A stretch of 55,131 nt of DNA from Exiguobacterium sibiricum 7-3 (GCF_000620865.1 NZ_JHZS01000004.1:1-55131); one strand, 5' to 3'; shown: positions 10,013 to 18,587, numbered from the stretch's first letter. Notes: generated by a model not told the origin, from the letters alone. Program-made: numbers and translations.

Positions 10013-10241
10013 GAGGAAAGTAGGAACGATGTCCGTTGTACAGAGACAAGCTTGAGTGGTGAGAAAGCTTGAACGGACGCGCTTTCGAAATGCCCCTCTG
10101 AGTGCTACCCGAAATCAGTGAGAGTAGGCGTAGACGTATCTCCGGCGTTAACGGACCGGAGAGGGATGATTCAGTTCATCCAAACAGAGTGGGACCGCGC
10201 TGATTGGCGTCTCTGTGCAGCGATGCACGGGGGCGCTTTTT
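10013..10241 (+). promoter_or_regulatory. T-box riboswitch leader controlling cysE-cysS (Cys specifier likely)
   Basis: The T-box core AGAGTGGGACCGCG (10186-10199) is present. A terminator follows, GCGTCTCTGTGCA (10207-10219) paired with TGCACGGGGGCGC (10224-10236), then a T-run. Stem I is supported by GTCCGTT (10031-10037)/AACGGAC (10072-10078) and GAGG (10013-10016)/CCTC (10095-10098), with an AGTA motif at 10019-10022. Stem III is CTCCGG/CCGGAG (10140-10161). TGC at 10091-10093 sits at the specifier position, a cysteine codon that fits the genes downstream. Uncharged tRNA-Cys should favour the antiterminator. A second TGC near 10103 is an alternative specifier. Confidence 0.9.
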
Positions 10242-10262
10242 CTTATGGAGAGGAGAACGAAC

Positions 10263-10946
10263 ATGACACGGATGCGTGAAGATATCCGCAATGTATTTAA
10301 ACAGGATCCGGCAGCCCGGAGTACGATGGAAGTCGTCTTGACCTATCCGGGATTACATGCCGTCTGGATGCACCGGTTGGCTCATCGTATGTGGAAGATG
10401 AATTTGCATCTTGCCGCACGGCTGTTGTCGCAATTCAGCCGGTTCCTGACGGGAATTGAGATTCATCCCGGTGCGACAATCGGCCGGCGTCTCTTCATCG
10501 ACCATGGTATGGGAGTCGTCATTGGGGAAACGGCGATTATCGGCGACGATGTCACCCTGTTCCAAGGTGTGACACTGGGGGGAACAGGGAAAGAAACGGG
10601 CAAACGGCATCCGACACTCGGAAATGGTGTCCTCGTATCAGCCGGAGCACGCGTACTCGGTGATATCACGATTGGTGATTCATCGAAGATTGGCGCAAGC
10701 TCCGTTGTTCTAAAAAATGTACCGTCAAATGCGACAGTTGTCGGAATTCCCGGACGTGTCGTGATACAAGACGGAATAAAAGTCGATGCACCGCTTGATC
10801 ATCAATTACCCGATCCGGTTCGTGAATGCCAGGAACGGGTTGAACTGGAACTTGAACAATTAAAACGTGAGATTGAACGAATAAAAGGAGGACACCGCCA
10901 TGATACAACTTTACAACAGCATGACCGGAAAAAAGGAACCGTTTAA
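10263..10946 (+). CDS. cysE: Serine O-acetyltransferase
   Basis: CysE makes O-acetylserine from serine and acetyl-CoA, the committed step to cysteine. The 227-residue protein has a helical N-terminal region, then a left-handed beta-helix of hexapeptide repeats (for example [10 protein letters not shown] and [17 protein letters not shown]) with the substrate-binding histidine. The start at 10263 follows GGAGAGGAG. The last 15 codons overlap cysS by 47 bases in another frame, giving a hydrophilic tail slightly longer than in B. subtilis. Expression should depend on the T-box upstream. Confidence 0.95.
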   Translation: MTRMREDIRNVFKQDPAARSTMEVVLTYPGLHAVWMHRLAHRMWKMNLHLAARLLSQFSRFLTGIEIHPGATIGRRLFIDHGMGVVIGETAIIGDDVTLFQGVTLGGTGKETGKRHPTLGNGVLVSAGARVLGDITIGDSSKIGASSVVLKNVPSNATVVGIPGRVVIQDGIKVDAPLDHQLPDPVRECQERVELELEQLKREIERIKGGHRHDTTLQQHDRKKGTV

Positions 10947-12297
10947 ACCGCTCGAAGAAGGAAAGGTCAAGATGTATGTTTGTGGACCAACCGTCTATAA
11001 CTACATCCATATCGGGAATGCCCGTCCGGCCATCGTCTTTGATACGGTCCGCCGCTACTTTACGTACCGGGGCTATGACGTTAAATATGTCTCGAACTTC
11101 ACGGATGTCGACGATAAAATCATCCGGACAGCGAATGAGCTCGGAGAAGATTACCATGCACTGACGAAACGATTCATCGAAGCCTATCACGCGGATACAG
11201 GTGCGTTGAATGTCCAAAAAGCGGATATTCATCCGCTCGTCACGGAAACGATGGACGATATCATCGCTTTCATCGAAGTGCTCGTCGAAAAAGGGAATGC
11301 CTATGCGTCAAGCGGAGATGTCTACTTCCGGACACGCAGCTTTAAAGATTACGGTCAGCTAAGTCAACAGTCGATTGATGAACTCCGCTCGGGTGCGCGG
11401 ATCGAAGTCGGCGAGAAAAAAGAAGATCCGCTCGATTTCGTCCTATGGAAAGCAGCGAAACCGGGTGAACCGGCATGGACGAGTCCATGGGGAGAAGGCC
11501 GTCCCGGCTGGCACATCGAGTGCTCAGCGATGGCGAAAAAGTATCTCGGGGATACGATTGATATTCATGCGGGCGGACAAGACCTTAAATTCCCGCACCA
11601 TGAAAATGAGATTGCTCAATCGGAAGCTTGCAACTCACAGAAGTTTGCGAACTACTGGATGCATAACGGGTTCCTTAACATCGAAAATGAAAAGATGTCA
11701 AAATCACTGGGCAACTTCTTAACGGTCCACGAAGCGATTCAAGCCGTCGATCCGATGGTCTTACGTTTCTTCATGCTGTCGGTCCAGTACCGTCATCCGA
11801 TCAACTACAGTCGTGACCTGATTGATCAGGCAGCAAACGGGTTGGCACGAATCCGTGAATCGGTCGCAAACGTTGAACATCGTTTGACGATGACGGCTAA
11901 TCTTGGAACAGCAACTGACAAATGGTTGAACCGGATCGAAGAAATCAAACAGCACTTCATCACATCGATGGATGATGATTTCAATACGGCGAACGCTGTG
12001 ACCGATTTGTTTGATCTGTCGAAGGAAGCGAACCTCTACCTTGGAGAAGACCAGGTCGCAACAGACGTGCTGGAACGATTCTTGGCAGTGTTCCATGAAC
12101 TGTCGACGGTCCTCGGTGTCACGTTGACGATTGAAAAAGGGTTGCTCGATGAAGAAGTCGAACAGTTGATTCGCGATCGTGACACAGCACGAAAAGAACG
12201 GGACTTCGCCCGGGCAGACGCGATCCGTGATCAACTGCGTGACCAAGGCATCCTGCTTGAGGATACAGCGCAAGGGATGCGGTGGAAGCGCGGATGA
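10900..12297 (+). CDS. cysS: Cysteine--tRNA ligase
   Basis: CysS attaches cysteine to tRNA-Cys. The 465-residue enzyme shows the zinc-ligand region [13 protein letters not shown] containing the HIGH motif, further Cys/His ligands in IECSAMA and [12 protein letters not shown], and KMSKS as EKMSKSLGN. The start ATG 10900 follows AAAAGGAGGA, which lies inside cysE, so translation of the two is coupled. The TGA stop overlaps the mrnC start as ATGA. Placing cysteine synthesis and charging under one T-box is the usual arrangement in Bacillales. Confidence 0.97.
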   Translation: MIQLYNSMTGKKEPFKPLEEGKVKMYVCGPTVYNYIHIGNARPAIVFDTVRRYFTYRGYDVKYVSNFTDVDDKIIRTANELGEDYHALTKRFIEAYHADTGALNVQKADIHPLVTETMDDIIAFIEVLVEKGNAYASSGDVYFRTRSFKDYGQLSQQSIDELRSGARIEVGEKKEDPLDFVLWKAAKPGEPAWTSPWGEGRPGWHIECSAMAKKYLGDTIDIHAGGQDLKFPHHENEIAQSEACNSQKFANYWMHNGFLNIENEKMSKSLGNFLTVHEAIQAVDPMVLRFFMLSVQYRHPINYSRDLIDQAANGLARIRESVANVEHRLTMTANLGTATDKWLNRIEEIKQHFITSMDDDFNTANAVTDLFDLSKEANLYLGEDQVATDVLERFLAVFHELSTVLGVTLTIEKGLLDEEVEQLIRDRDTARKERDFARADAIRDQLRDQGILLEDTAQGMRWKRG

Positions 12298-12698
12298 AGA
12301 ACTACAAACAATTAAATGCCCTGGCACTCGCTTATATGGGCGATGTTGTCTACGAGATGCACGTCCGGGAACGGTTGCTTGAAAAGGGATATGTCAAACC
12401 GGGTGAGTTGCATCAGGCTGCCATCCGCTATGTCCGCGCTCAGGCGCAAGCCTTCGTCGTGACACACTGGTTAAATGAAAATACGTTAACAGAAGAAGAA
12501 CAAGCCGTCGTCCGGCGTGGGAAGAACGCGAAATCCGGTTCTGTCCCGAAAAGTACGGATGTTCATACGTACCGTTATGCAACGGCGTTTGAAGCATTGC
12601 TCGGATATATCTATCTTGCAGAAGGAGGGGATCGTCTTGAAGAACTCATCGGACAAGCGTTCGAATTACTCGAAGCCGAAGCAACGGACGGAAAATAA
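12294..12698 (+). CDS. mrnC: Mini-ribonuclease III
   Basis: MrnC is a dimeric RNase III-like enzyme without a dsRNA-binding domain. It matures 23S rRNA ends in B. subtilis. The 134-residue product carries the shortened RNase III signature [12 protein letters not shown], with the catalytic acidic residues, and [12 protein letters not shown]. The start ATG 12294 overlaps the cysS stop; an in-frame GTG at 12282 is possible but less likely. Its 3' end overlaps rlmB by 62 bases. Confidence 0.93.
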   Translation: MKNYKQLNALALAYMGDVVYEMHVRERLLEKGYVKPGELHQAAIRYVRAQAQAFVVTHWLNENTLTEEEQAVVRRGKNAKSGSVPKSTDVHTYRYATAFEALLGYIYLAEGGDRLEELIGQAFELLEAEATDGK

Positions 12699-13554
12699 AC
12701 CGTTCCAACCGGCGCGTAAACCAAAAGATAAGTCACATGGCGAAAAAACGAGACAGAAGAAAGTTGAAGCAAAACAAGAAGAGACCATCGTGATCGAGCC
12801 GCTTGAGGAAGGACAGGATTTCTTATACGGACGGAATCCCGTTCTCGAAGCCTTACGGACAGGGCGTGAGATGAACAAGCTCTTTATCCAGGAAGGGCAG
12901 CAGAAAGGACCGCTTGCCGTCATTCATGCGATGGCAAAAGAAGCAGGTGTCCAAACGCAAATCGTTCCGCGCTCGAAATTACACGGTCTGACGGGAAGTG
13001 ACAATCACCAGGGTGTCGTGGCTGCCGTCGCGGCATACGAGTATGCGGAACTCGACGATATTTTTGCACTGGCAGAAAAGAAGGACGAGACACCGTTGAT
13101 GATTTTACTCGATGAACTTGAAGACCCGCATAATCTCGGATCGATTCTCCGGACGGCAGATGCCGTCGGTGCCCACGGGATCATCATTCCGAAACGCCGG
13201 TCGGTCGGATTGACACAGGTCGTCGCGAAAGCTTCGACCGGTGCAATCGAACATATCCCGGTCGTTCGTGTGACGAACCTGACACGGACGATGGAAGACT
13301 TAAAGAAAAAAGGGATCTGGTTCGTTGGAACGGATGCCCGCGAGAGCGACGACTACCGGACGCTCGACGGAACGATGCCGCTTGGAATCGTCATCGGCAG
13401 CGAAGGAAAAGGTATGAGCCGGCTCGTCCGCGAAAAATGTGATTTCCTTGTCCATCTCCCGATGGCAGGACATGTCACGTCACTCAACGCATCAGTTGCC
13501 GCCTCGTTGTTGTTATATGAGGTCTACCGGACAAGAAAGCCGTATTCGCGATGA
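12637..13554 (+). CDS. rlmB: 23S rRNA 2'-O-methyltransferase of the SpoU/RlmB family
   Basis: RlmB-type enzymes methylate the ribose of a guanosine in 23S rRNA. The 305-residue protein has a Lys/Arg-rich N-terminal tail (about 70 residues), a substrate-binding domain from YGRNPVLEAL, and a knotted SpoU domain with NLGSILRTADA, IGSEGKGMS and LNASVAASL. The start is taken as TTG 12637, because GAAGGAGGGG (12621-12630) is six bases before it; upstream in-frame starts lack a good site and lie deep in mrnC. The basic tail is typical of the Firmicute members. Exact target base is inferred. Confidence 0.88.
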   Translation: MKNSSDKRSNYSKPKQRTENKPFQPARKPKDKSHGEKTRQKKVEAKQEETIVIEPLEEGQDFLYGRNPVLEALRTGREMNKLFIQEGQQKGPLAVIHAMAKEAGVQTQIVPRSKLHGLTGSDNHQGVVAAVAAYEYAELDDIFALAEKKDETPLMILLDELEDPHNLGSILRTADAVGAHGIIIPKRRSVGLTQVVAKASTGAIEHIPVVRVTNLTRTMEDLKKKGIWFVGTDARESDDYRTLDGTMPLGIVIGSEGKGMSRLVREKCDFLVHLPMAGHVTSLNASVAASLLLYEVYRTRKPYSR

Positions 13555-14081
13555 AATACGACCGTCTGATCGTTGATGGCTACAATATCATTGGCGCATG
13601 GCCGGAGTTTCGGACATTGCGGGAGCAGGATTTTGAATTAGCACGGGAACGATTGGTCGATGCGATGGCCGAGTACCAAGCCGTGACAGGAATCAGTGTG
13701 ACGATTGTCTTTGATGCCTATCTCCAACCGGGAAGAGAATCCCGGATTAAGAAAAGCGGCATCGAAGTCATTTATACACGGGAAAACGAAACGGCGGATG
13801 AATGGATTGAGAAAACGGCGGCGGACTGGTTACAGGATATCCGGGTCAAGCTGACGGTTGCGACAAACGATTTCACCGAACAGTGGGTCATCTTTACACT
13901 CGGTGCCCTCCGCGTCTCGGCGCAGGAATTACGCCGGGACTGGAAAGCGGCAGTCGCCGTCATCCGCGGTCAGACGATTACGTCGAAGACCAGTAAAAAA
14001 CCACGTTCGACAATCGATCTGCCGACTGACGTCATTGAACGCCTCGAAGAAATCCGGCGTCGTAAAAATTCAGATTCATGA
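13551..14081 (+). CDS. rae1: NYN/PIN-domain ribonuclease, YacP (Rae1)
   Basis: In B. subtilis this family member (YacP/Rae1) is a ribosome-associated endonuclease that cuts certain mRNAs in the A site. The 176-residue protein has the NYN motifs VDGYNIIG near the start, VFDAYLQPG, and an acidic DEWIEK segment that would bind metal. It has a basic C-terminal tail. The start overlaps the rlmB stop as ATGA, so the genes are coupled. A strong terminator follows. Confidence 0.88.
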   Translation: MKYDRLIVDGYNIIGAWPEFRTLREQDFELARERLVDAMAEYQAVTGISVTIVFDAYLQPGRESRIKKSGIEVIYTRENETADEWIEKTAADWLQDIRVKLTVATNDFTEQWVIFTLGALRVSAQELRRDWKAAVAVIRGQTITSKTSKKPRSTIDLPTDVIERLEEIRRRKNSDS

Positions 14082-14090
14082 AAAAAGGAA

Positions 14091-14128
14091 AAGCGGGTTC
14101 ACGATTCAATCGTGGAATCCGCTTTTTT
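14091..14128 (+). terminator. Intrinsic terminator after rae1
   Basis: AAGCGG (14091-14096) pairs with CCGCTT (14119-14124). The stem continues through GTTC-ACGATT / AATCGTGGAAT with one bulged G, and a run of T follows. It closes the gltX-to-rae1 transcription unit. Confidence 0.9.
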
Positions 14129-14193
14129 TGACCTTCAGGTGTCGACTCGTCACAAGATCAACAGCGTAAAAAAAGAGGTCATGCCAATTTTCA

Positions 14194-14223
14194 TTGTCGC
14201 AGGACAGGAAATTATTGTATAAT
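14194..14223 (+). promoter_or_regulatory. Candidate sigma-A promoter of sigH
   Basis: TTGTCG (14194-14199) and a perfect TATAAT (14218-14223) are 18 bases apart. The sigH start is 47 bases downstream of the -10. Confidence 0.65.
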
Positions 14224-14269
14224 TAGAAACAATCGATTAGTTTGTTAGAGAAGCTTGGAGGGATGACGG

Positions 14270-14911
14270 ATGAGTTTGGTTTCGTTCGACCAGTTTGAGT
14301 GCATGACCGATGAGGCGCTTGTGGAACAAGCGAAGGTGTTTGACAACAGTGATGCGCTCGAATTTCTGATCGAGCGGTATCGCAACTTCGTGCGCGCAAA
14401 AGCACGGTCTTACTTCTTAATCGGAGCGGACCGGGAAGATATCATCCAGGAAGGGATGATCGGTCTGTATAAGGCAGTCCGGGATTACCGGACGGATAAG
14501 CTGGCTTCCTTCAAAGGATTTGCTGAGCTCTGTATTACCCGACAAATGATTACGGCGATCAAAACTGCGACACGTCAAAAACATATTCCGCTTAATTCAT
14601 ACATTTCGCTCGATAAACCGATTTACGATGATGAATCGGAACGGACGTTACTCGATATCATCACATCGACTGCTCCGTCAGATCCACAAATCTTGATCGT
14701 CAACCGGGAAGAGTATGCGGATATTGAAAATAAGATGGATGAAATCCTCAGTGATCTGGAACGAAAGGTGCTGGCACTATATCTCGACGGAAGAACCTAT
14801 CAGGAAATTTCGGATGATCTCGATCGTCATGTCAAGTCAATCGATAACGCCCTTCAACGTGTGAAGAAAAAGCTGGAACGGTATCTAGAAGCACGAAAAC
14901 TGACCGTCTGA
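14270..14911 (+). CDS. sigH: RNA polymerase sigma-H factor
   Basis: SigH is an alternative sigma factor that directs transition-state, competence and early sporulation genes in Bacillus. The 213-residue protein has region 2 (LVEQAKVFDNSDALEFLIERY to DIIQEGMIGL, with the core-binding motif) and region 4 (RKVLALYLDGRTYQEIS plus a helix-turn-helix near the C-terminus). The start ATG 14270 follows TTGGAGGGATG. Exiguobacterium is described as non-spore-forming, so its regulon here is probably competence or stationary phase; that is an inference. Confidence 0.93.
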   Translation: MSLVSFDQFECMTDEALVEQAKVFDNSDALEFLIERYRNFVRAKARSYFLIGADREDIIQEGMIGLYKAVRDYRTDKLASFKGFAELCITRQMITAIKTATRQKHIPLNSYISLDKPIYDDESERTLLDIITSTAPSDPQILIVNREEYADIENKMDEILSDLERKVLALYLDGRTYQEISDDLDRHVKSIDNALQRVKKKLERYLEARKLTV

Positions 14912-14923
14912 TCGAGAGGTGGA

Positions 14924-14952
14924 TTGACCCCGGTATCCGGGTGTGCTACTGT
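14924..14952 (+). promoter_or_regulatory. Candidate extended -10 promoter upstream of rpmG-secE-nusG
   Basis: TTGACC (14924-14929), 17 bases, then TACTGT (14947-14952) preceded by TGC at 14944-14946. The predicted start near 14959 lies just before a terminator-like hairpin at 14974-15000. Confidence 0.55.
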
Positions 14953-14973
14953 ATAAATAGCGCCTTACTAGCG

Positions 14974-15000
14974 AGACGCCGCTCATAGGCGTTTTTTTTT
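14974..15000 (+). terminator. Short hairpin terminator between sigH and rpmG
   Basis: ACGCC (14976-14980) pairs with GGCGT (14988-14992), and nine T run to 15000. It may end sigH transcription. Because a promoter candidate lies only about 20 bases upstream, it could also attenuate the rpmG transcript. Confidence 0.7.
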
Positions 15001-15068
15001 ACGCTCTTTTTTGGAGAGAGGATTCTCTTCTTGAAGAGAAGGAGTGGCAAAGAAGGAGGTCGTTTGAG

Positions 15069-15215
15069 ATGGCGAAGAAAGTAGGCCTTGCTTGTGATAT
15101 TTGCGGTGCCCGCGACTACACGACGATGAAAAAAGAGGATGTCAGCATCCGCTTGGAACTGAAGAAGTTCTGTCGCCGCTGTAACGCGCATACGATTCAT
15201 AAAGAAGCGAAATAA
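15069..15215 (+). CDS. rpmG: Large ribosomal subunit protein bL33 (zinc-ribbon form)
   Basis: This 48-residue protein is the L33 form with both CxxC pairs (Cys 9/12 and Cys 35/38), so it should bind one zinc. It begins [12 protein letters not shown] and ends HTIHKEAK. The start ATG 15069 follows AGAAGGAGGT about nine bases upstream. Its place before secE-nusG is conserved in Bacillales. Other paralogues without cysteines may exist elsewhere in the genome. Confidence 0.94.
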   Translation: MAKKVGLACDICGARDYTTMKKEDVSIRLELKKFCRRCNAHTIHKEAK

Positions 15216-15259
15216 GGCTTCATCTATCCCCATTTACTACATCCTGGAGGGAAAGTACG

Positions 15260-15430
15260 ATGAAATTTTTGCGTGACGTATGGAATGAACTGAAAAAGAC
15301 GAGCTGGCCGAAACGAAAAGAACTGACGAAGTATACACTGACTGTAATCGGTATGGTCATTTTTATGGGTGTCTTCATCTTCGGTATCGATTCAGGGCTC
15401 AGCGCATTCATGAGTTGGTTGATTAAGTAA
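15260..15430 (+). CDS. secE: Protein translocase subunit SecE
   Basis: SecE is the small membrane subunit of the Sec translocon and clamps SecY. The 56-residue protein has the amphipathic stretch VWNELKKTSWPKRKEL, with the conserved WPKR, followed by one membrane helix (about residues 27-50). The start ATG 15260 follows GGAGGG. It lies between rpmG and nusG, as in most bacteria; SecY is encoded at 41232. Confidence 0.96.
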   Translation: MKFLRDVWNELKKTSWPKRKELTKYTLTVIGMVIFMGVFIFGIDSGLSAFMSWLIK

Positions 15431-15449
15431 AAAGAAGAGGTGACGTACC

Positions 15450-16001
15450 ATGGATAAGCAGTGGTTTGTTGTCCAAACGTACTCTGGATTCGAAAATAAC
15501 GTCAAGGCAAATCTTGAACGTCGGATTGAATCCATGAACATGGACGAGAAAATCTTCCGTGTACTCGTTCCAATCGAAACGGTACAGGAAGAAGTAACAA
15601 ACAAAAAAGGTGAAACGAAAATCAAAGAACGTGAAATCAAGATCTTCCCGGGGTATGTCCTCGTGGAAATGGTCATGACGGATGATTCTTGGTATGTCGT
15701 CCGTAACACACCGAACGTCACGGGATTCCTCGGTTCGGTCGGCGGCGGTTCAAAACCGACACCACTTCTTCCTGAAGAAGCAGAAAACATCCTTGGATCA
15801 ATGGGACTTGTCGACATGAAGAGTCGTTATGACTTTACAATGGGACAAATCGTACGGATCAAAGAAGGTGTCTTTGCGAACCTGGAAGGTACGATCGAAG
15901 AACTTGAAACAGAAACAGAAAAAATGAAGGTTTCTGTCGATATGTTCGGTCGTGAAACGAAAGTAGAGCTTGATTTCTCACAAGTTGAGAAAATAGATTA
16001 A
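15450..16001 (+). CDS. nusG: Transcription termination/antitermination protein NusG
   Basis: NusG binds the RNA polymerase clamp and modulates pausing, Rho action and coupling with the ribosome. The 183-residue protein has the NGN domain (WFVVQTYSGFENNVKANL, IFPGYVLVEM, TPNVTGFLG) and a C-terminal KOW domain (about 130-183, VRIKEGVFANLEGTIEE). A short linker GGGSKPTPLLPEE joins the domains. The start ATG 15450 follows AAGAGGTGA. Confidence 0.97.
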   Translation: MDKQWFVVQTYSGFENNVKANLERRIESMNMDEKIFRVLVPIETVQEEVTNKKGETKIKEREIKIFPGYVLVEMVMTDDSWYVVRNTPNVTGFLGSVGGGSKPTPLLPEEAENILGSMGLVDMKSRYDFTMGQIVRIKEGVFANLEGTIEELETETEKMKVSVDMFGRETKVELDFSQVEKID

Positions 16002-16009
16002 GTTTCCTA

Positions 16010-16038
16010 TTGCGAAACTTTTATTTTAATGGTACAAT
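16010..16038 (+). promoter_or_regulatory. Promoter of rplK-rplA
   Basis: TTGCGA (16010-16015), 17 bases, then TACAAT (16033-16038), with TGG in front of the -10. The leader of about 105 bases contains a small GGACG/CGTCC hairpin around 16097-16111. Confidence 0.75.
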
Positions 16039-16150
16039 TTTTCCTGTTTGATGTTGTGCTTATTTCGGTAAATTACTCGTCGAATAGAATGAGTGGGAGG
16101 ACGCGCAACGTCCAATTAAACCACATTAAAGAATTAAGGAGGTGTGTCTC

Positions 16151-16576
16151 GTGGCGAAGAAGGTTATGAAACTAGTTAAACTTCAAATTCCTGCGGGCAA
16201 AGCAAACCCAGCTCCACCAGTTGGACCGGCACTCGGTCAAGCAGGTGTGAACATCATGGGCTTCTGTAAAGAGTTCAACGCTCGTACACAAGACCAAGCC
16301 GGCTTGATTATTCCTGTAGTCATCACGGTTTTTGAAGATCGTTCATTTACGTTTATTACTAAAACTCCACCAGCAGCAGTTCTCTTGAAGAAAGCAGCTG
16401 GAATCGAGAGCGGTTCAGGCGAGCCTAACCGTAAGAAAGTAGCGACTGTCAAACGTGACAAAGTTCGCGAAATCGCTGAAACGAAAATGCCAGACCTCAA
16501 CGCAGCATCTGTTGAAACAGCGATGTTGATGGTTGAAGGTACTGCACGTTCTATGGGTATCGTAATCGAAGACTGA
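16151..16576 (+). CDS. rplK: Large ribosomal subunit protein uL11
   Basis: L11 forms the GTPase-associated centre with 23S rRNA. The 141-residue protein begins [20 protein letters not shown] and retains the conserved [15 protein letters not shown], the hinge [13 protein letters not shown], and C-terminal [15 protein letters not shown] sequence. The start is GTG 16151 behind AAGGAGGT (16136-16143). An upstream in-frame GTG at 16142 overlaps that site. It is followed by rplA after a 116-base gap. Confidence 0.96.
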   Translation: MAKKVMKLVKLQIPAGKANPAPPVGPALGQAGVNIMGFCKEFNARTQDQAGLIIPVVITVFEDRSFTFITKTPPAAVLLKKAAGIESGSGEPNRKKVATVKRDKVREIAETKMPDLNAASVETAMLMVEGTARSMGIVIED

Positions 16577-16650
16577 GTCTTTTGATTGCAATGAACAACG
16601 ATGAGGGTCGCAGGCGGATAGTTACTTGAAGCCTTGCTACCCTTTCATTA

Positions 16651-16672
16651 TGTGGGAGGATTTTCCGCACAA
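16651..16672 (+). other. Hairpin in the rplK-rplA gap
   Basis: TGTGGGAGGA is partly complementary to TTCCGCACA around a short loop, just before the rplA ribosome-binding site. It could be a translational control element, since L1 autoregulates its operon in many bacteria. That role is not shown by the sequence. Confidence 0.35.
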
Positions 16673-16692
16673 CCACAAAGGAGGAACCTAAA

Positions 16693-17379
16693 ATGGGTAA
16701 GAAGTATAAAGAAGCTGCTAAACTTATCGATCGTACGGTTTCATACGAACTCGCTGAAGCTGTAGATCTTACTAAAAAGTCTGCAACTGCGAAATTCGAT
16801 GAAACAATCGAACTTGCTGTTCGCCTCGGAGTCGATCCGAAGAAAGCAGATCAACAAATCCGTGGAGCAGTCGTATTGCCACACGGTACTGGTAAAACAC
16901 AAAAAGTTCTCGTCTTTGCTAAAGGTGAGAAATTAAAAGAAGCGGAAGCTGCTGGAGCAGACTTCGCTGGTGATTCTGAGTACATCACTAAAATCCAACA
17001 AGGATGGTTCGACTTCGATGTTATCGTTGCGACACCTGACATGATGGGTGAAGTTGGTAAACTCGGCCGTGTTCTCGGACCTAAAGGCCTCATGCCTAAC
17101 CCGAAAACAGGAACAGTTACATTTGACGTCACGAAAGCAATCAACGATATCAAAGCTGGTAAAGTTGAGTACCGTGTCGACAAATCTGGTAACATCCACG
17201 TTCCAGTCGGTAAAAAATCATTTGATGACGCTAAATTGGTTGAGAACATCAACACAGTCATCGAAACTCTCGTTAAAGTTAAGCCTGCTACTGCTAAAGG
17301 TATCTACCTTAAGAACATCGCGATCGCTTCAACAATGGGTCCTGGTGTAAAAGTATCTTCAGCTGACTTTGCGAAATAA
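16693..17379 (+). CDS. rplA: Large ribosomal subunit protein uL1
   Basis: L1 builds the flexible L1 stalk that helps eject deacylated tRNA. The 228-residue protein shows [45 protein letters not shown] and the C-terminal STMGPGVKV. The start ATG 16693 follows AAAGGAGGAAC. It is slightly shorter at the N-terminus than B. subtilis L1. It forms the rplK-rplA unit; the next promoter begins 18 bases after its stop. Confidence 0.97.
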   Translation: MGKKYKEAAKLIDRTVSYELAEAVDLTKKSATAKFDETIELAVRLGVDPKKADQQIRGAVVLPHGTGKTQKVLVFAKGEKLKEAEAAGADFAGDSEYITKIQQGWFDFDVIVATPDMMGEVGKLGRVLGPKGLMPNPKTGTVTFDVTKAINDIKAGKVEYRVDKSGNIHVPVGKKSFDDAKLVENINTVIETLVKVKPATAKGIYLKNIAIASTMGPGVKVSSADFAK

Positions 17380-17396
17380 TTTCGTCTAAAACGAAC

Positions 17397-17426
17397 TTGA
17401 CAACGTTCTAAGAACGCTGTTACAGT
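17397..17426 (+). promoter_or_regulatory. Promoter of rplJ-rplL
   Basis: TTGACA (17397-17402), 18 bases, then TACAGT (17421-17426) with an extended TGT (17418-17420). This is a strong sigma-A element for the ribosomal stalk genes. Confidence 0.8.
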
Positions 17427-17433
17427 ATAAAAC

Positions 17434-17580
17434 GTTGATATATTCGACATACCGTAGACAGAAGGTGCTCATCGATTGAGCATAAACCCTTCCGAGGTGT
17501 TCTTGCTCAGAGAGCCTGTTTGTTCAGGTATCCTTTTTGACGATTACGCCTCCTCTGCTTCGCAGACGGAGGCTTTTTAT
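17434..17580 (+). promoter_or_regulatory. L10-type ribosomal protein leader with attenuator
   Basis: The leader contains a segment resembling the L10 leader core: CATACCGTAGACAGAAGGTG, a GCTC/GAGC helix and CCTTCCGAGG. It ends in a terminator, GCCTCC (17548-17553)/GGAGGC (17568-17573) extended by TCTGC/GCAGA with one bulged C, and a T-run to 17580. L10(L12)4 binding to the leader should favour termination. Confidence 0.88.
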
Positions 17581-17638
17581 TTGAAATCGAGCAGCCCCTC
17601 GCGCCGGTACATTCCATTTACCAGGAGGTGCAACAGAA

Positions 17639-18145
17639 ATGGCAAACGAAAAAGTTATCGCTGTCAAAGCGGATCTCGTATCTGAGATCGCTGAGAAAAT
17701 GCAAGCGAGCGCTGGAACAATCGTCGTCGACTACCGTGGTCTCACAGTAGACGAAGTAACAGAACTTCGTAAACAACTCCGCGAAGCGGGTGTTGAATTC
17801 AAAGTTTACAAAAACGGTCTCCTCCGCCGTGCTGCAGTTCAAAGCAATCTTGAGGGTCTTGATGAAGTCTTTACAGGTCCTACTGCGATCGCCTTCAGCA
17901 ATGAAGACGTTATCGCTCCAGCTAAGATCTTAAACAACTTCTCGAAAGACCACAAAGCTCTTGAGCTTAAAGGTGGTATCATCGAAGGCAAAGTCACTTC
18001 AGTAGAAGATGTCAAAGCCCTTGCGGAACTTCCATCACGCGAAGGTCTCCTTTCGATGCTTCTCAGCGTGCTTCAAGCGCCAATCCGTGGTCTTGCGGTG
18101 GCAACGAACGCAATTGCAGAGCAAAAAGAAGAACAATCTGCTTAA
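17639..18145 (+). CDS. rplJ: Large ribosomal subunit protein uL10
   Basis: L10 anchors L7/L12 dimers at the stalk base. The 168-residue protein begins [10 protein letters not shown] and has the globular RNA-binding part ([32 protein letters not shown]) and a C-terminal helix (LASMLL-like region and [12 protein letters not shown]) for L12 binding. The start ATG 17639 follows CCAGGAGGTGC. It is the first gene after the L10 leader and should be autoregulated. Confidence 0.97.
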   Translation: MANEKVIAVKADLVSEIAEKMQASAGTIVVDYRGLTVDEVTELRKQLREAGVEFKVYKNGLLRRAAVQSNLEGLDEVFTGPTAIAFSNEDVIAPAKILNNFSKDHKALELKGGIIEGKVTSVEDVKALAELPSREGLLSMLLSVLQAPIRGLAVATNAIAEQKEEQSA

Positions 18146-18221
18146 TGTCCGCTTAGCGGGATAGGCAAACACACAATTTTTCACACCCCAACGCGGGTTA
18201 AATCAAAGGAGGAAAACCATA

Positions 18222-18587
18222 ATGGCTTTCAACAAAGAGCAATTTATCGAAGACCTCAAGGGCATGACTGTTCTTGAACTTAACGAACTCGTAAAAACAA
18301 TCGAAGAAGAATTCGGCGTATCAGCAGCAGCTCCAGTAGCAGCAGCAGGTGCAGGCGCAGCAGCAGCTGAAGAGCAAACTGAATTCGACGTAATCCTTAC
18401 TAGCGCAGGTTCTGGTAAAATCAACGTAATCAAAGCAGTTCGCGAATTGACAGGCCTCGGTCTTAAAGAAGCGAAAGCACTCGTTGACGGAACTCCAGCT
18501 CCAGTTAAAGAAGGCGTTTCGAAAGAAGACGCTGACGCAATCAAAGCTAAGCTTGAAGAAGCTGGCGCAAGCGTAGAAGTTAAGTAA
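18222..18587 (+). CDS. rplL: Large ribosomal subunit protein bL12 (L7/L12)
   Basis: This is the multicopy stalk protein that recruits translation GTPases. The 121-residue protein has an N-terminal dimer domain ([24 protein letters not shown]), an Ala-rich hinge (about residues 33-50), and the C-terminal domain with [20 protein letters not shown]. The start ATG 18222 follows AAAGGAGGAAA. A strong terminator follows, so rplJ-rplL form one unit separate from rpoB. Confidence 0.98.
   Translation: MAFNKEQFIEDLKGMTVLELNELVKTIEEEFGVSAAAPVAAAGAGAAAAEEQTEFDVILTSAGSGKINVIKAVRELTGLGLKEAKALVDGTPAPVKEGVSKEDADAIKAKLEEAGASVEVK

Noticed and set aside
10666-11232. Minus-strand frame of 188 codons opposite cysE/cysS
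   Set aside because: It is an antisense shadow; both plus-strand genes are complete and conserved.
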